This document shows, piece after piece, positions 52,271-59,605 of a stretch of 64,000 bases of DNA. Positions within the stretch are counted from its first letter, which is position 1. Each line of letters opens with the position of its first letter. This DNA comes from Flavobacterium sp. ASV13 (GTDB lineage: Bacteria; Bacteroidota; Bacteroidia; Flavobacteriales; Flavobacteriaceae): contig NZ_JQJY01000005.1 in the NCBI RefSeq assembly GCF_000745775.1, positions 496,001 to 560,000 of the forward strand, in the 5' to 3' direction. A program made the translations under genes and the position numbers. The notes beneath the pieces are model-generated. The model was not told where the DNA came from. It did not search any database and saw nothing but the letters and a program-made list of their open reading frames with translations.

Positions 52271-52846
52271 ATGAAAAAGATTTTACTATTATTTGCACTT
52301 ATTTTCAGCGTGCAATTTTCGACTGTTTCGGCACAAGCCCAACTTGAAGTAAACGGCGTTACAGTTCCAAGAAAAATTGAAGTTCAAAATAAAACAATGC
52401 AGCTAAATGGTGCTGGCGGAAGATCAAAAATGTGGTTGGAAGTTTACGTTCAGGCACTTTATTTATCGCAATTAAGCCAGGACCCAAAATTCATTATCGA
52501 TAGCGATACTGAAATGGCGGTTAGAATTGAAATCACCTCTTCTATGGTTTCCTCAAACAAATTAACAAAAGCAATGAATACAGGTTTTGAAAAATCTGCA
52601 GGAAGCAATCTTGAGGCTTTGCGTCCAAGAATTGAGGAGTTCAAAACATTTTTAAGTGATGCTATCACAGAAAAAGACGTATTTGTTTTGTTTTACAATC
52701 CGCTTGATCAAACGGTTAGTGTAATCAAAAATGATGTCCCAAAAGGAAAAATCACAGGATTTGATTTCAAACAAGCATTATTCGGAATCTGGCTTTCAGA
52801 CAAACCAGTTGACGAAACTTTGAAAAAACACTTATTAGGAATATAA
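52271..52846 (+). CDS. Chalcone isomerase-fold exported protein
   Basis: A 191-residue exported protein. Signal peptide MKKILLLFALIFSVQFSTVSAQA. The mature part VNGVTVPRKIEVQNKTMQLNGAGGRSKMWLEVYVQALYLSQ and the end KGKITGFDFKQALFGIWLSDKPVDETLKKHLLGI match the bacterial chalcone isomerase-like (Chalcone_3) family. Plant enzymes of this fold act on chalcones, others bind fatty acids; the bacterial role is unknown. A terminator follows. Confidence 0.87.
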   Translation: MKKILLLFALIFSVQFSTVSAQAQLEVNGVTVPRKIEVQNKTMQLNGAGGRSKMWLEVYVQALYLSQLSQDPKFIIDSDTEMAVRIEITSSMVSSNKLTKAMNTGFEKSAGSNLEALRPRIEEFKTFLSDAITEKDVFVLFYNPLDQTVSVIKNDVPKGKITGFDFKQALFGIWLSDKPVDETLKKHLLGI

Positions 52847-52878
52847 TTCAGAATTTCTTAAAAAGATTCGAAATCCAA

Positions 52879-52916
52879 AAGCCGAAAACCTTATCGTTTT
52901 CGGCTTTCTTTTTTTT
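52879..52916 (+). terminator. Terminator after chalcone-isomerase-like gene
   Basis: GCCGAAAAC (52881-52889) / GTTTTCGGC (52896-52904), loop CTTATC, then TTTCTTTTTTTT. Confidence 0.92.
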
Positions 52917-52998
52917 CTTTCATTAAATTTGCCATAAAATACATTATTCGCATTATTCTATTTTATACTTTTACGCAAAATAAACATATCTCAACAAA

Positions 52999-54225
52999 AT
53001 GAAAGATTTATTACAGCAATTTGAAAATAAGGAACCTGAAATTGTTTTTAACTGGAAAGATTCTGAAACTGAGGCTGAAGGATGGACAGTTATTAATTCT
53101 TTACGCGGAGGAGCTGCGGGAGGAGGAACTAGAATGAGAAAAGGCTTAGACATGAACGAAGTTTTGTCTTTGGCAAAAACCATGGAAGTTAAATTTTCAG
53201 TTTCTGGACCAGCAATTGGAGGCGCTAAATCTGGAATTAATTTTGACCCAAATGATCCTCGCAAAAAAGGCGTTTTACAGCGCTGGTACAAAGCGGTTTC
53301 TCCTTTATTAAAAAGCTATTATGGAACTGGTGGAGATTTAAATGTTGATGAAATTCACGAAGTAATCCCAATGACAGAAGAATGTGGTGTTTGGCATCCG
53401 CAGGAAGGTGTTTTCAACGGACATTTTAAACCAACAGAAGCTGATAAAATCAATAGAATTGGACAATTACGTCAAGGTGTTATCAAAGTAATTGAAAATC
53501 CAAAATTCTCTCCAGATGTAACAAGAAAATATACTGTTGCCGATATGATTACCGGTTATGGCGTTGCTGAAGCGGTTCGTCATTTCTACGCTACTTATGG
53601 CGGAGAAATCAAAGGCAAAAAAGCAATCGTTCAGGGATTTGGAAATGTTGGATCTGCAGCTGCTTTTTATTTGGCTGAAATGGGTGCAAAAGTTATCGGA
53701 ATTATTGACCGTGACGGAGGATTGATTAAAGAAGAAGGTTTTTCTTTTGAAGAAATCAGAACTTTGTTTTTAAATAAAGACGGAAACAAATTAGTTGCAG
53801 AAAATATGATTCCGTTTGAAGAGATCAATTCTAAAATCTGGACAATCGGTGCTGAAATTTTCACGCCTTGTGCAGCTTCAAGATTAGTAACGCAAGCACA
53901 AATCGATAATTTGATTGCAAATGGATTAGAAGTTATTTCATGTGGTGCAAATGTTCCTTTTGCCGACAAAGAGATTTTCTTCGGATCGATTATGGAAGAA
54001 GTGGATCATAAAGTAAGCTTGATTCCGGATTTTATTTCAAACTGCGGAATGGCGAGAGTTTTTGCTTATTTCATGGAGAAAAAAGTTCAAATGACAGATG
54101 AGGCGATCTTTAATGATACTTCAGAAATTATAAAAAATGCGATTGTTAAGGCTCATGCTTTAAGTTCGTCAAAAACAAATATTAGTGCAACTGCTTTTGA
54201 AATTGCATTGAAACAATTAGTGTAA
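52999..54225 (+). CDS. Glu/Leu/Phe/Val-family amino acid dehydrogenase
   Basis: A 408-residue NAD(P)-dependent dehydrogenase. The N-terminal dimerisation domain contains RGGAAGGGTRMRKGLDMNEVLSLAKTM and GPAIGGAKSGINFDP (the substrate-binding and catalytic Lys region), then TGGDLNVDE; the Rossmann domain has KKAIVQGFGNVGSAAAFYLAEMGAKVIGIIDRDG. Glutamate dehydrogenase and branched-chain (leucine) dehydrogenase are both possible; exact substrate cannot be told. Single gene. Confidence 0.87.
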   Translation: MKDLLQQFENKEPEIVFNWKDSETEAEGWTVINSLRGGAAGGGTRMRKGLDMNEVLSLAKTMEVKFSVSGPAIGGAKSGINFDPNDPRKKGVLQRWYKAVSPLLKSYYGTGGDLNVDEIHEVIPMTEECGVWHPQEGVFNGHFKPTEADKINRIGQLRQGVIKVIENPKFSPDVTRKYTVADMITGYGVAEAVRHFYATYGGEIKGKKAIVQGFGNVGSAAAFYLAEMGAKVIGIIDRDGGLIKEEGFSFEEIRTLFLNKDGNKLVAENMIPFEEINSKIWTIGAEIFTPCAASRLVTQAQIDNLIANGLEVISCGANVPFADKEIFFGSIMEEVDHKVSLIPDFISNCGMARVFAYFMEKKVQMTDEAIFNDTSEIIKNAIVKAHALSSSKTNISATAFEIALKQLV

Positions 54226-54247
54226 TTAATTTTATACTTCATTTTTA

Positions 54248-54280
54248 AAACGGGCTAAATTATTTAGCTCGTTTTTTTTT
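54248..54280 (+). terminator. Terminator after amino acid dehydrogenase
   Basis: AAACGGGCTAAA / TTTAGCTCGTTT with loop TTAT and T-run to 54280 (one mismatch in the stem). Confidence 0.8.
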
Positions 54281-54463
54281 ACCGCAAAGCACGCAAAAGT
54301 TTACGCAAGGAACGCAAAGCTGTTTGTTTTTAAATCTCGCAAAGTCGCGAAGCCGCAAAGTTTTCCTTTTTTTTAAGTTTCTTTGCGGCTTCGCGACTTT
54401 GCGAGAAATAAATTAGGGTGCCTTGCGTGAACCTTTGCTCCCGATAGCTATCGGGATTGCGGT
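54281..54463. repeat. Nested palindromic element, CTCGCAAAG family, copy 2
   Basis: Three nested inverted pairs: ACCGCAA (54281-54287) with TTGCGGT (54457-54463); 54293-54310 with 54421-54438 (two mismatches); and perfect 26-base arms 54335-54360 with 54381-54406. It also contains a perfect 18-base palindrome, TCCCGATAGCTATCGGGA (54439-54456). The inner pair is homologous to the element at 39001-39066. Confidence 0.88.
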
Positions 54464-54543
54464 TAAATTCTCTCTTTCACTCTCAACAATTTTTACTACT
54501 TTTAAACGTTTTTAAAATAATACATTTCAAAATTCAAAATTAA

Positions 54544-55452
54544 ATGAGTTCCACTATTTCTTCGGACCAAAAGAAATCGTTACTATACACAACGGCTATA
54601 TATGCAGTAATAATTCTATTATTGTTTTTTATACGTTTTTGGCCTCCATACAACCCAGAAAACAACGTTGCCCTTGCTGATGGCGGTGGTGGCGGTGGCG
54701 GCGTAACTGTGAACTTTGGTGATAGTGATTTGGGTTCTGGTGCCAATTACAAAAGCGAAGTTCTGGAAGTAAAAAATAATGTAAAACAAGCTCCTGCTAA
54801 AGCAACTCCAGAAGAAGAAGCCATAATTTCACAGGAAAATACAACTACAGATAATGACGTCGTTATTCCGACAAAAGAAAAACCTAAAAAACCTGTTCCT
54901 GTTGAAAAACCGGTACAAAAACCTGTTCCTGAAAAACCAAAAGTTTCCAACTCCACAAATGATGCCTTGTCTAGCATTTTAAAAGGATCTAACAAAGGCG
55001 GTGATGGAGATGATAAAGTCGCCGGAAATAAAGGAAAATCAAATGGGGATTTAAATTCGAAAGGTTATTACGGAAGCGGTGGTTCTGGCGGAGGAACTGG
55101 AGGCGGTAACGGAACCGGACATGGAATTGGTACAGGAAGCGGTTACGGAGCTGGAAGCGGTGGAGGTTCTGGCGGAGGATCAGGATATGCTTTAAATGGA
55201 CGAAAAGCATTATCTAAACCTAAACCAAATAGCGAATGCAGTAATGAAACAGGAACTGTAGTAGTACAAATTACCGTTGATCAAAATGGTAATACTATCA
55301 GTGCCGTTGCTGGAGCAAAAGGAACTACAATTACAGCTAAATGTTTAAGAGAACAAGCTAGGATGGCCGCAATGAATACAAAATGGTCTGCTGATGAAAA
55401 TGCAGCTGCAAAACAAACCGGAACTATTACTTATAATTTTAGTTTGAATTAA
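54544..55452 (+). CDS. TonB-like energy transducer with Pro/Gly-rich linker
   Basis: A 302-residue protein anchored by one N-terminal segment (LLYTTAIYAVIILLLFFIRFW). The periplasmic linker has a Pro/Lys region (KEKPKKPVPVEKPVQKPVPEKP) and a long Gly/Ser-rich region (about 175-215). The C-terminal domain (TGTVVVQITVDQNGNTISAVAGAKGTTITAKCLREQARMAAMNTKWS) is the AgmX/TonB-like fold with two Cys (SEC and AKC). It resembles transducers linking ExbB/ExbD to outer-membrane receptors; exbD and exbB lie convergently 281 bases away. The canonical TonB end is not present, so its receptor range is unknown. Confidence 0.82.
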   Translation: MSSTISSDQKKSLLYTTAIYAVIILLLFFIRFWPPYNPENNVALADGGGGGGGVTVNFGDSDLGSGANYKSEVLEVKNNVKQAPAKATPEEEAIISQENTTTDNDVVIPTKEKPKKPVPVEKPVQKPVPEKPKVSNSTNDALSSILKGSNKGGDGDDKVAGNKGKSNGDLNSKGYYGSGGSGGGTGGGNGTGHGIGTGSGYGAGSGGGSGGGSGYALNGRKALSKPKPNSECSNETGTVVVQITVDQNGNTISAVAGAKGTTITAKCLREQARMAAMNTKWSADENAAAKQTGTITYNFSLN

Positions 55453-55491
55453 AATACGAATTTCACAGGTTTACACTAAATCTGTTTTCAT

Positions 55492-55525
55492 AAAAAAGGC
55501 TTTCAGAAATCTGAAAACCTTTTTT
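55492..55525. terminator. Terminator after tonB-like gene
   Basis: AAAAAAGG..TTTCAGA / TCTGAAA..CCTTTTTT with an AA centre and one mismatch; flanking A- and T-tracts make it usable in both directions. Confidence 0.75.
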
Positions 55526-55557
55526 ATTTTCGCCTAGTTTGTCATTTATCTCTTCAA

Positions 55558-55594
55558 TTAGACCTGACAGATTTTAAAAACCTGTCAGGTCTAA
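55558..55594. repeat. Palindrome TTAGACCTGACAG
   Basis: Perfect 13-base arms TTAGACCTGACAG (55558-55570) and CTGTCAGGTCTAA (55582-55594) with an 11-base centre. Only one copy in this window. Confidence 0.85.
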
Positions 55595-55606
55595 ATTAAC
55601 AACGAG

Positions 55607-55722
55607 TTCGCGTGAGGGATAGGAGCAAGCTACCGAAGTAGCGCGGATAGCCCGACCGCAATAAAAAAATGGGCGAATCAACACTTTGCTGATTAGCCCA
55701 TTTTTTTATTGTGGTCACGCCC
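55607..55722 (+). ncRNA. Candidate structured RNA, copy 2 (Flavo-1-like by recollection)
   Basis: Shares GCGTGAGGGATAG (55610-55622), CGGATAGCCCGACC (55644-55657) and CACGCCC (55716-55722) with 33623-33720. Hairpin GCTAC CGAA GTAGC (55629-55642) lies between the first two blocks. Where copy 1 has a CCGC hairpin, this copy has a long stem made of GCAATAAAAAAATGGGC and GCCCATTTTTTTATTG, with an inner AATCA / TGATT pair. It lies between convergent tonB-like and exbD genes, and its T-rich stem may double as a terminator for exbD. Confidence 0.6.
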
Positions 55723-55733
55723 TAATGATAAAT

Positions 55734-56129
55734 TTACTTAGGACTTGTTGCAATGACAAACTTCAAATTATTCTTCACTCCTATCTGTAAAACATCTACT
55801 AAATCTTGCACTTGCAAATTAAACGGAATTCGAACTACAACTGTTTGTTCTTTGTCTGTGCCAATTTTAGACATTAAACTGGTTTCTAGATTTTCAAAAT
55901 CAACCGGTTCTTTGTCGATGTAGAATTTTTTATCTTCGGTAACTGATAAACTGATTAATTGTTTATTTGTTTTTTCATTTGCCTTGGCTTTTGGCAACGT
56001 CATTTTAATCACATTAGGATTTGCCAGCGTTGAAATAATTAAGAAAAACAACAACAGGAAAAACATAATATCACTTAATGATGAAGTGGCAACCTCAGCG
56101 TGAAATCTTCTTTTTCTTTTAATTGACAT
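55734..56129 (-). CDS. exbD: ExbD/TolR-family protein
   Basis: A 131-residue protein with one membrane segment. The conserved membrane Asp lies in TSSLSDIMFFLLLFFLI (about residue 20), the position needed for proton use by ExbD/TolR. The periplasmic domain follows (LISLSVTEDKKFYIDKEPV). It lies four bases after exbB (stop at 56133). With ExbB it drives the TonB-like transducer encoded convergently. Confidence 0.88.
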   Translation of the reverse strand: MSIKRKRRFHAEVATSSLSDIMFFLLLFFLIISTLANPNVIKMTLPKAKANEKTNKQLISLSVTEDKKFYIDKEPVDFENLETSLMSKIGTDKEQTVVVRIPFNLQVQDLVDVLQIGVKNNLKFVIATSPK

Positions 56130-56132
56130 AGC

Positions 56133-56828
56133 TTATGCTCTTTGAATTATATTGACAAATTCTAATATTTGTTTCTGAATTTTCAAGGCGAAATTATCAA
56201 TTTTTCCGTTTAATAAGTGGTACGCAGAATACGCAATAATACCCACAATTAATCCAGAACCTGAACTGATCATTTTTTCATATAAACCTCCAGAAATATT
56301 TCCGATACTGATATTTTCTGTAACCGAAATACTGTAGAAAATCTTGATAACTCCAGAAATTGTTCCGATGAAACCTAGCGTTGGCGCAATACCGGCGATA
56401 AGTCCAAGGTGACCTAAATGCTTTTCCATTTCACCAATCTCAATATCAGCGGCGCGGTCCATATTTGATTCGATTTCAGCAATTGGTCTTCCAATTACTA
56501 AAACTCCTTCTTTTAGAATATTACCGGCTGCAGTGTTGCTTCTTTCAACAATAGTTCTTGCTAATTCAATATTCCCTGCATTCAATTTATCTCCAACATC
56601 TTGCATCAAACGACTATCAATTTTTGAGGCTTTGCTGATGTACATATAACGTTCAAAAATAACATAGATCGTATAAAACAATAAAATAGCAATTGGAATA
56701 AGGAAGACACCTCCTTTGAAGATAAAGTCTAAAACTGAGATTTCGTTATTTGGAGCAATTTTTTCGATAACTACGTTAGATGCTGCTTTTGCGATGGTAT
56801 CTGTTTGTAATTGAATGAAGCTAAACAT
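56133..56828 (-). CDS. exbB: MotA/TolQ/ExbB proton-channel protein
   Basis: A 231-residue inner-membrane protein with three segments: VFLIPIAILLFYTIYVIFERYMYIS, LGLIAGIAPTLGFIGTISGVIKIF and ISSGSGLIVGIIAYSAYHLL. The cytoplasmic part lies between the first two segments (residues about 60-135). The segment APTLGFIGTISGVIK is diagnostic of ExbB/TolQ. It forms the proton-conducting motor with ExbD encoded directly downstream. Confidence 0.9.
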   Translation of the reverse strand: MFSFIQLQTDTIAKAASNVVIEKIAPNNEISVLDFIFKGGVFLIPIAILLFYTIYVIFERYMYISKASKIDSRLMQDVGDKLNAGNIELARTIVERSNTAAGNILKEGVLVIGRPIAEIESNMDRAADIEIGEMEKHLGHLGLIAGIAPTLGFIGTISGVIKIFYSISVTENISIGNISGGLYEKMISSGSGLIVGIIAYSAYHLLNGKIDNFALKIQKQILEFVNIIQRA

Positions 56829-56958
56829 ATTTTAATTCTGGTTTTTATGATTAATTCTAAAAATTATTTGAAATTTGCACTAAAGATAATTTTCGCTGTA
56901 ATATTAAACTACAAAAATCGAAATTTATTTCAATCGACAACCATTTTATCCAAAATAA

Positions 56959-58194
56959 ATGAACTATCAAGAGACTACAAACTGGATGTTTAATCAGCTT
57001 CCAATGTACCAGCTGCAGGGCGCTTCGGCTTATAAAGAAGATTTAACCAATATTAAATTACTGGCTGCACATCTTGATAATCCGGAAAAGGAATTAAAAT
57101 GCATTCATGTTGCCGGAACAAACGGAAAAGGTTCTACTTCGCACATGTTGGCTTCGGTTTTGCAGGAAGCTGGATATAAAGTTGGATTGTACACTTCGCC
57201 ACATTTGAAAGATTTTAGAGAACGAATCAGAATTAACGGTGAGGAAATTTCAGAAGATTTTGTAATTGAATTTATTGGAAAACACAAAAGCTTTTTTGAA
57301 GCCAATGATATGAGTTTCTTCGAAATGTCGGTTGGATTGGCTTTTGATTATTTCGCTGCTGAAAAAGTTGACATTGCTATTATTGAAGTTGGTTTGGGCG
57401 GAAGATTAGACGCAACTAATATTATTACGCCATTAATTTCAGTAATCACGAATATAGATTTAGATCACACTCAGTTTCTCGGAAATACCCCTGCTTTGAT
57501 TGCCGGCGAAAAAGCTGGAATTATAAAACCAAATGTTCCGGTCGTTATTGGCGAATATACAAATGAAACACAGCCTATATTTTTGGCGAAAGCCGAAGAA
57601 AACAAAGCACCGATTTACTTTGCTTCCGATTTAATTTCAGAAGTTTTTCCATCCGATTTAATTGGGGATTATCAGTTTCATAATAAAAAGACGGTACAAC
57701 AGACGATTCAAATTTTAAATGAAACTACTGATTTTAAAGTTTCAGATGAAAAACTAAAATCGGGATTATTGAATGTTGTAAAAAATACTGGTCTTCAAGG
57801 CAGATGGCAACAACTTGGCCACAATCCGAAAATCATTTGCGACACAGCGCATAACAAACATGGCTTGTCTGTAGTTATGAATCAGCTTAAAAAGGAAACT
57901 TATGATAATTTACACATTGTTTTGGGTGTTGTAAATGACAAAGACTTGGATTCGATTTTACCGCTCTTTCCTAAAAAAGCACAATATTATTTCTGCAGAC
58001 CCGATTCTTCGAGGGGACTAAGCACTGAAATCTTGCAAGATACTGCCAAGAAGTATGATTTAATTGGAGAAAAATACGATTCGGTTGAAAAAGCTTTTTT
58101 GGATGCAAAGAAAAACGCTACAAAAAATGATTTCATTTACGCAGGCGGAAGTACGTTTGTAGTCGCTGAACTCCCATTAAACAACGAAAGTTAA
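56959..58194 (+). CDS. folC: Folylpolyglutamate synthase/dihydrofolate synthase
   Basis: A 411-residue Mur-ligase-type enzyme adding glutamate to dihydropteroate and folates. The P-loop is VAGTNGKGST (51-60), followed by VGLYTSPHLKDFRERIRINGEEI, EVGLGGRLDATNII and NIDLDHTQFLGNT. The C-terminal domain holds ICDTAHNKHG (dihydropteroate region). The frame opens with MNYQETTNWMFNQLPMYQLQG, a normal folC start. Divergent from exbB. Confidence 0.94.
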   Translation: MNYQETTNWMFNQLPMYQLQGASAYKEDLTNIKLLAAHLDNPEKELKCIHVAGTNGKGSTSHMLASVLQEAGYKVGLYTSPHLKDFRERIRINGEEISEDFVIEFIGKHKSFFEANDMSFFEMSVGLAFDYFAAEKVDIAIIEVGLGGRLDATNIITPLISVITNIDLDHTQFLGNTPALIAGEKAGIIKPNVPVVIGEYTNETQPIFLAKAEENKAPIYFASDLISEVFPSDLIGDYQFHNKKTVQQTIQILNETTDFKVSDEKLKSGLLNVVKNTGLQGRWQQLGHNPKIICDTAHNKHGLSVVMNQLKKETYDNLHIVLGVVNDKDLDSILPLFPKKAQYYFCRPDSSRGLSTEILQDTAKKYDLIGEKYDSVEKAFLDAKKNATKNDFIYAGGSTFVVAELPLNNES

Positions 58195-58302
58195 AATCTG
58201 GGGAAAAACACCCTTTAAAATTCGTACTCATTTTATAACTACTTGATTTTTAATGTTTTAAATTTGTTAAAGTTTTTTTAATAACCAATACAAATTTAAA
58301 AC

Positions 58303-59115
58303 ATGAAAAAGAGAAAAACCCTTGCTATAGGGATCATCATATTGATGATTCTTATTGGCGCAAAAGTCAGCGCGCAGGAAAAAGACGCGGAAAAACCTGT
58401 ATTTATTACAGTAACCACTTTACATCGAAATTTGGATTCTAAATTGAAGGCCAAAGATTGGAAAGCAGCAGAACAGGAATACTTTGATAAAGTTACCAGT
58501 AAAAATGACCTTATTATTGGATCTGAGATTATCACTCATTATTACACTGAGGATAATACTGAAATTGCTTTGGTCAACGTTTACAAAAGTTGGGAAGACA
58601 TTGAAAAAGCAAATGCTGTCAGCGATGATTTAATTAAAAAAGGATGGCCTGATGAAAAGGCCAGAAAAGCGTTTTTTGAAAAGTATGATTCCTTTTACAC
58701 TCCTATACATTCTGATGAAATTTATCAAAGCGTAACTTCAATTGGTAGGAAAGAGTACAAAGACGAAACTAAAAAACCAATGATTGTTTATTTGCGAAAA
58801 TCTCAACTGAGCATGAAAGGAGATTCAAAAAAAGCAAAAGAATTCAATGACAAAATCACTTTTAAAGATCCTTACATAAAAGCCTATTATCCTTTAAGAC
58901 ACTCATGGGGTTCAAATAGTACCGATTTTCTTGAAGTCTTTTACTATGATTCTTTAGCCGATATGGAAAAATCAAGTGATAAAATAGACGAGCTTATCAA
59001 ATCGACGTGGCCAAATGAAAAAGATGCTGATGCTTTTTTTGATGAATTAGAAAAATCTTTCACCGGAAAACACAGCGATTACATCTACAGGAACGTTCCT
59101 TCAGTTTCAAAATAA
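58303..59115 (+). CDS. Hypothetical exported protein with internal duplication
   Basis: A 270-residue exported protein. Signal peptide IGIIILMILIGAKVSAQ. The mature part consists of two similar halves of about 110 residues: half 1 has VYKSWEDIEKANAVSDDL, GWPDEKARKAFFEKYD and HSDEIYQSV; half 2 has FYYDSLADMEKSSDKIDEL, TWPNEKDADAFFDELE and HSDYIYRNV. The layout fits two ferredoxin-like (dimeric alpha-beta barrel or NIPSNAP-like) domains fused in tandem. I do not recognise a named family. Confidence 0.75.
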   Translation: MKKRKTLAIGIIILMILIGAKVSAQEKDAEKPVFITVTTLHRNLDSKLKAKDWKAAEQEYFDKVTSKNDLIIGSEIITHYYTEDNTEIALVNVYKSWEDIEKANAVSDDLIKKGWPDEKARKAFFEKYDSFYTPIHSDEIYQSVTSIGRKEYKDETKKPMIVYLRKSQLSMKGDSKKAKEFNDKITFKDPYIKAYYPLRHSWGSNSTDFLEVFYYDSLADMEKSSDKIDELIKSTWPNEKDADAFFDELEKSFTGKHSDYIYRNVPSVSK

Positions 59116-59207
59116 AAAATACCTAAAAAAATTACGCTTATAACATTTTCTGCCTCAGCAAGATAGAAAACACATTAAAAAAAGTTTAAATTTTTAGTGT
59201 GTTTTCT

Positions 59208-59237
59208 TTGCAGAACTCAAAAACAAGCGTATATTTG
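59208..59237 (+). promoter_or_regulatory. Promoter of the tRNA genes
   Basis: TTG (59208-59210), 19-base spacer, TATATTTG (59230-59237): exact Bacteroidota consensus, 37 bases before the tRNA-Val. Confidence 0.9.
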
Positions 59238-59274
59238 CACTCGCAATCACAAACGATAGCAACCTAGTTAAATA

Positions 59275-59352
59275 GGGCGATTAGCTCAGCTGGTTCAGAG
59301 CACCTCGTTTACACCGAGGGGGTCGGGGGTTCGAACCCCTCATCGCCCACCA
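59275..59352 (+). tRNA. tRNA-Val (anticodon UAC), CCA encoded
   Basis: Acceptor GGGCGAT / ATCGCCC, D arm GCTC..GAGC, anticodon stem CCTCG / CGAGG with loop TTTACAC (anticodon TAC), T loop TTCGAAC, discriminator A and an encoded CCA (59350-59352). The body is 75 bases without CCA. Confidence 0.96.
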
Positions 59353-59354
59353 AG

Positions 59355-59384
59355 AAACTCCTTAAGAAATTAAGGAGTTTTTTT
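59355..59384 (+). terminator. Terminator after tRNA-Val
   Basis: AAACTCCTTAA / TTAAGGAGTTT, loop GAAA, then T-run. The sequence is the same as the hairpin at 59574-59603. Confidence 0.88.
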
Positions 59385-59433
59385 TACACCTTATCGATTA
59401 TCTATAGATTACAAATTTACAATGCGGAATTTT

Positions 59434-59514
59434 GGGGAGATACTCAAGCGGCCAACGAGGGCAGACTGTAAATCTGCTGTGTGAACTTCGCAGGTTCGAA
59501 TCCTGCTCTCCCCA
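59434..59514 (+). tRNA. tRNA-Tyr (anticodon GUA)
   Basis: Acceptor GGGGAGA / TCTCCCC, anticodon stem GCAGA / TCTGC with loop CTGTAAA (anticodon GTA), a long variable arm (class II), T loop TTCGAAT and discriminator A at 59514. CCA is not encoded (CTA follows). Confidence 0.96.
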
Positions 59515-59572
59515 CTAAAAGGGTAAAAGAAGCAAAACGAAAGTTTTTCAATCTTTTAAAAGCCAAAACAAA

Positions 59573-59604
59573 AAAACTCCTTAAGAAATTAAGGAGTTTT
59601 TTTG
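59573..59604. terminator. Bidirectional terminator between tRNA-Tyr and amidohydrolase
   Basis: AAACTCCTTAA / TTAAGGAGTTT with loop GAAA, flanked by an A-run and a T-run, so it serves tRNA-Tyr (plus) and the amidohydrolase gene (minus), whose stop is two bases away. Confidence 0.88.
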
Positions 59605-59605
59605 T

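Noticed and set aside
54439..54456. Operator for the tonB-like gene
   Set aside because: The 18-base palindrome is embedded in a nested repeat element and lies about 90 bases upstream without promoter boxes, so a repeat origin is more likely.
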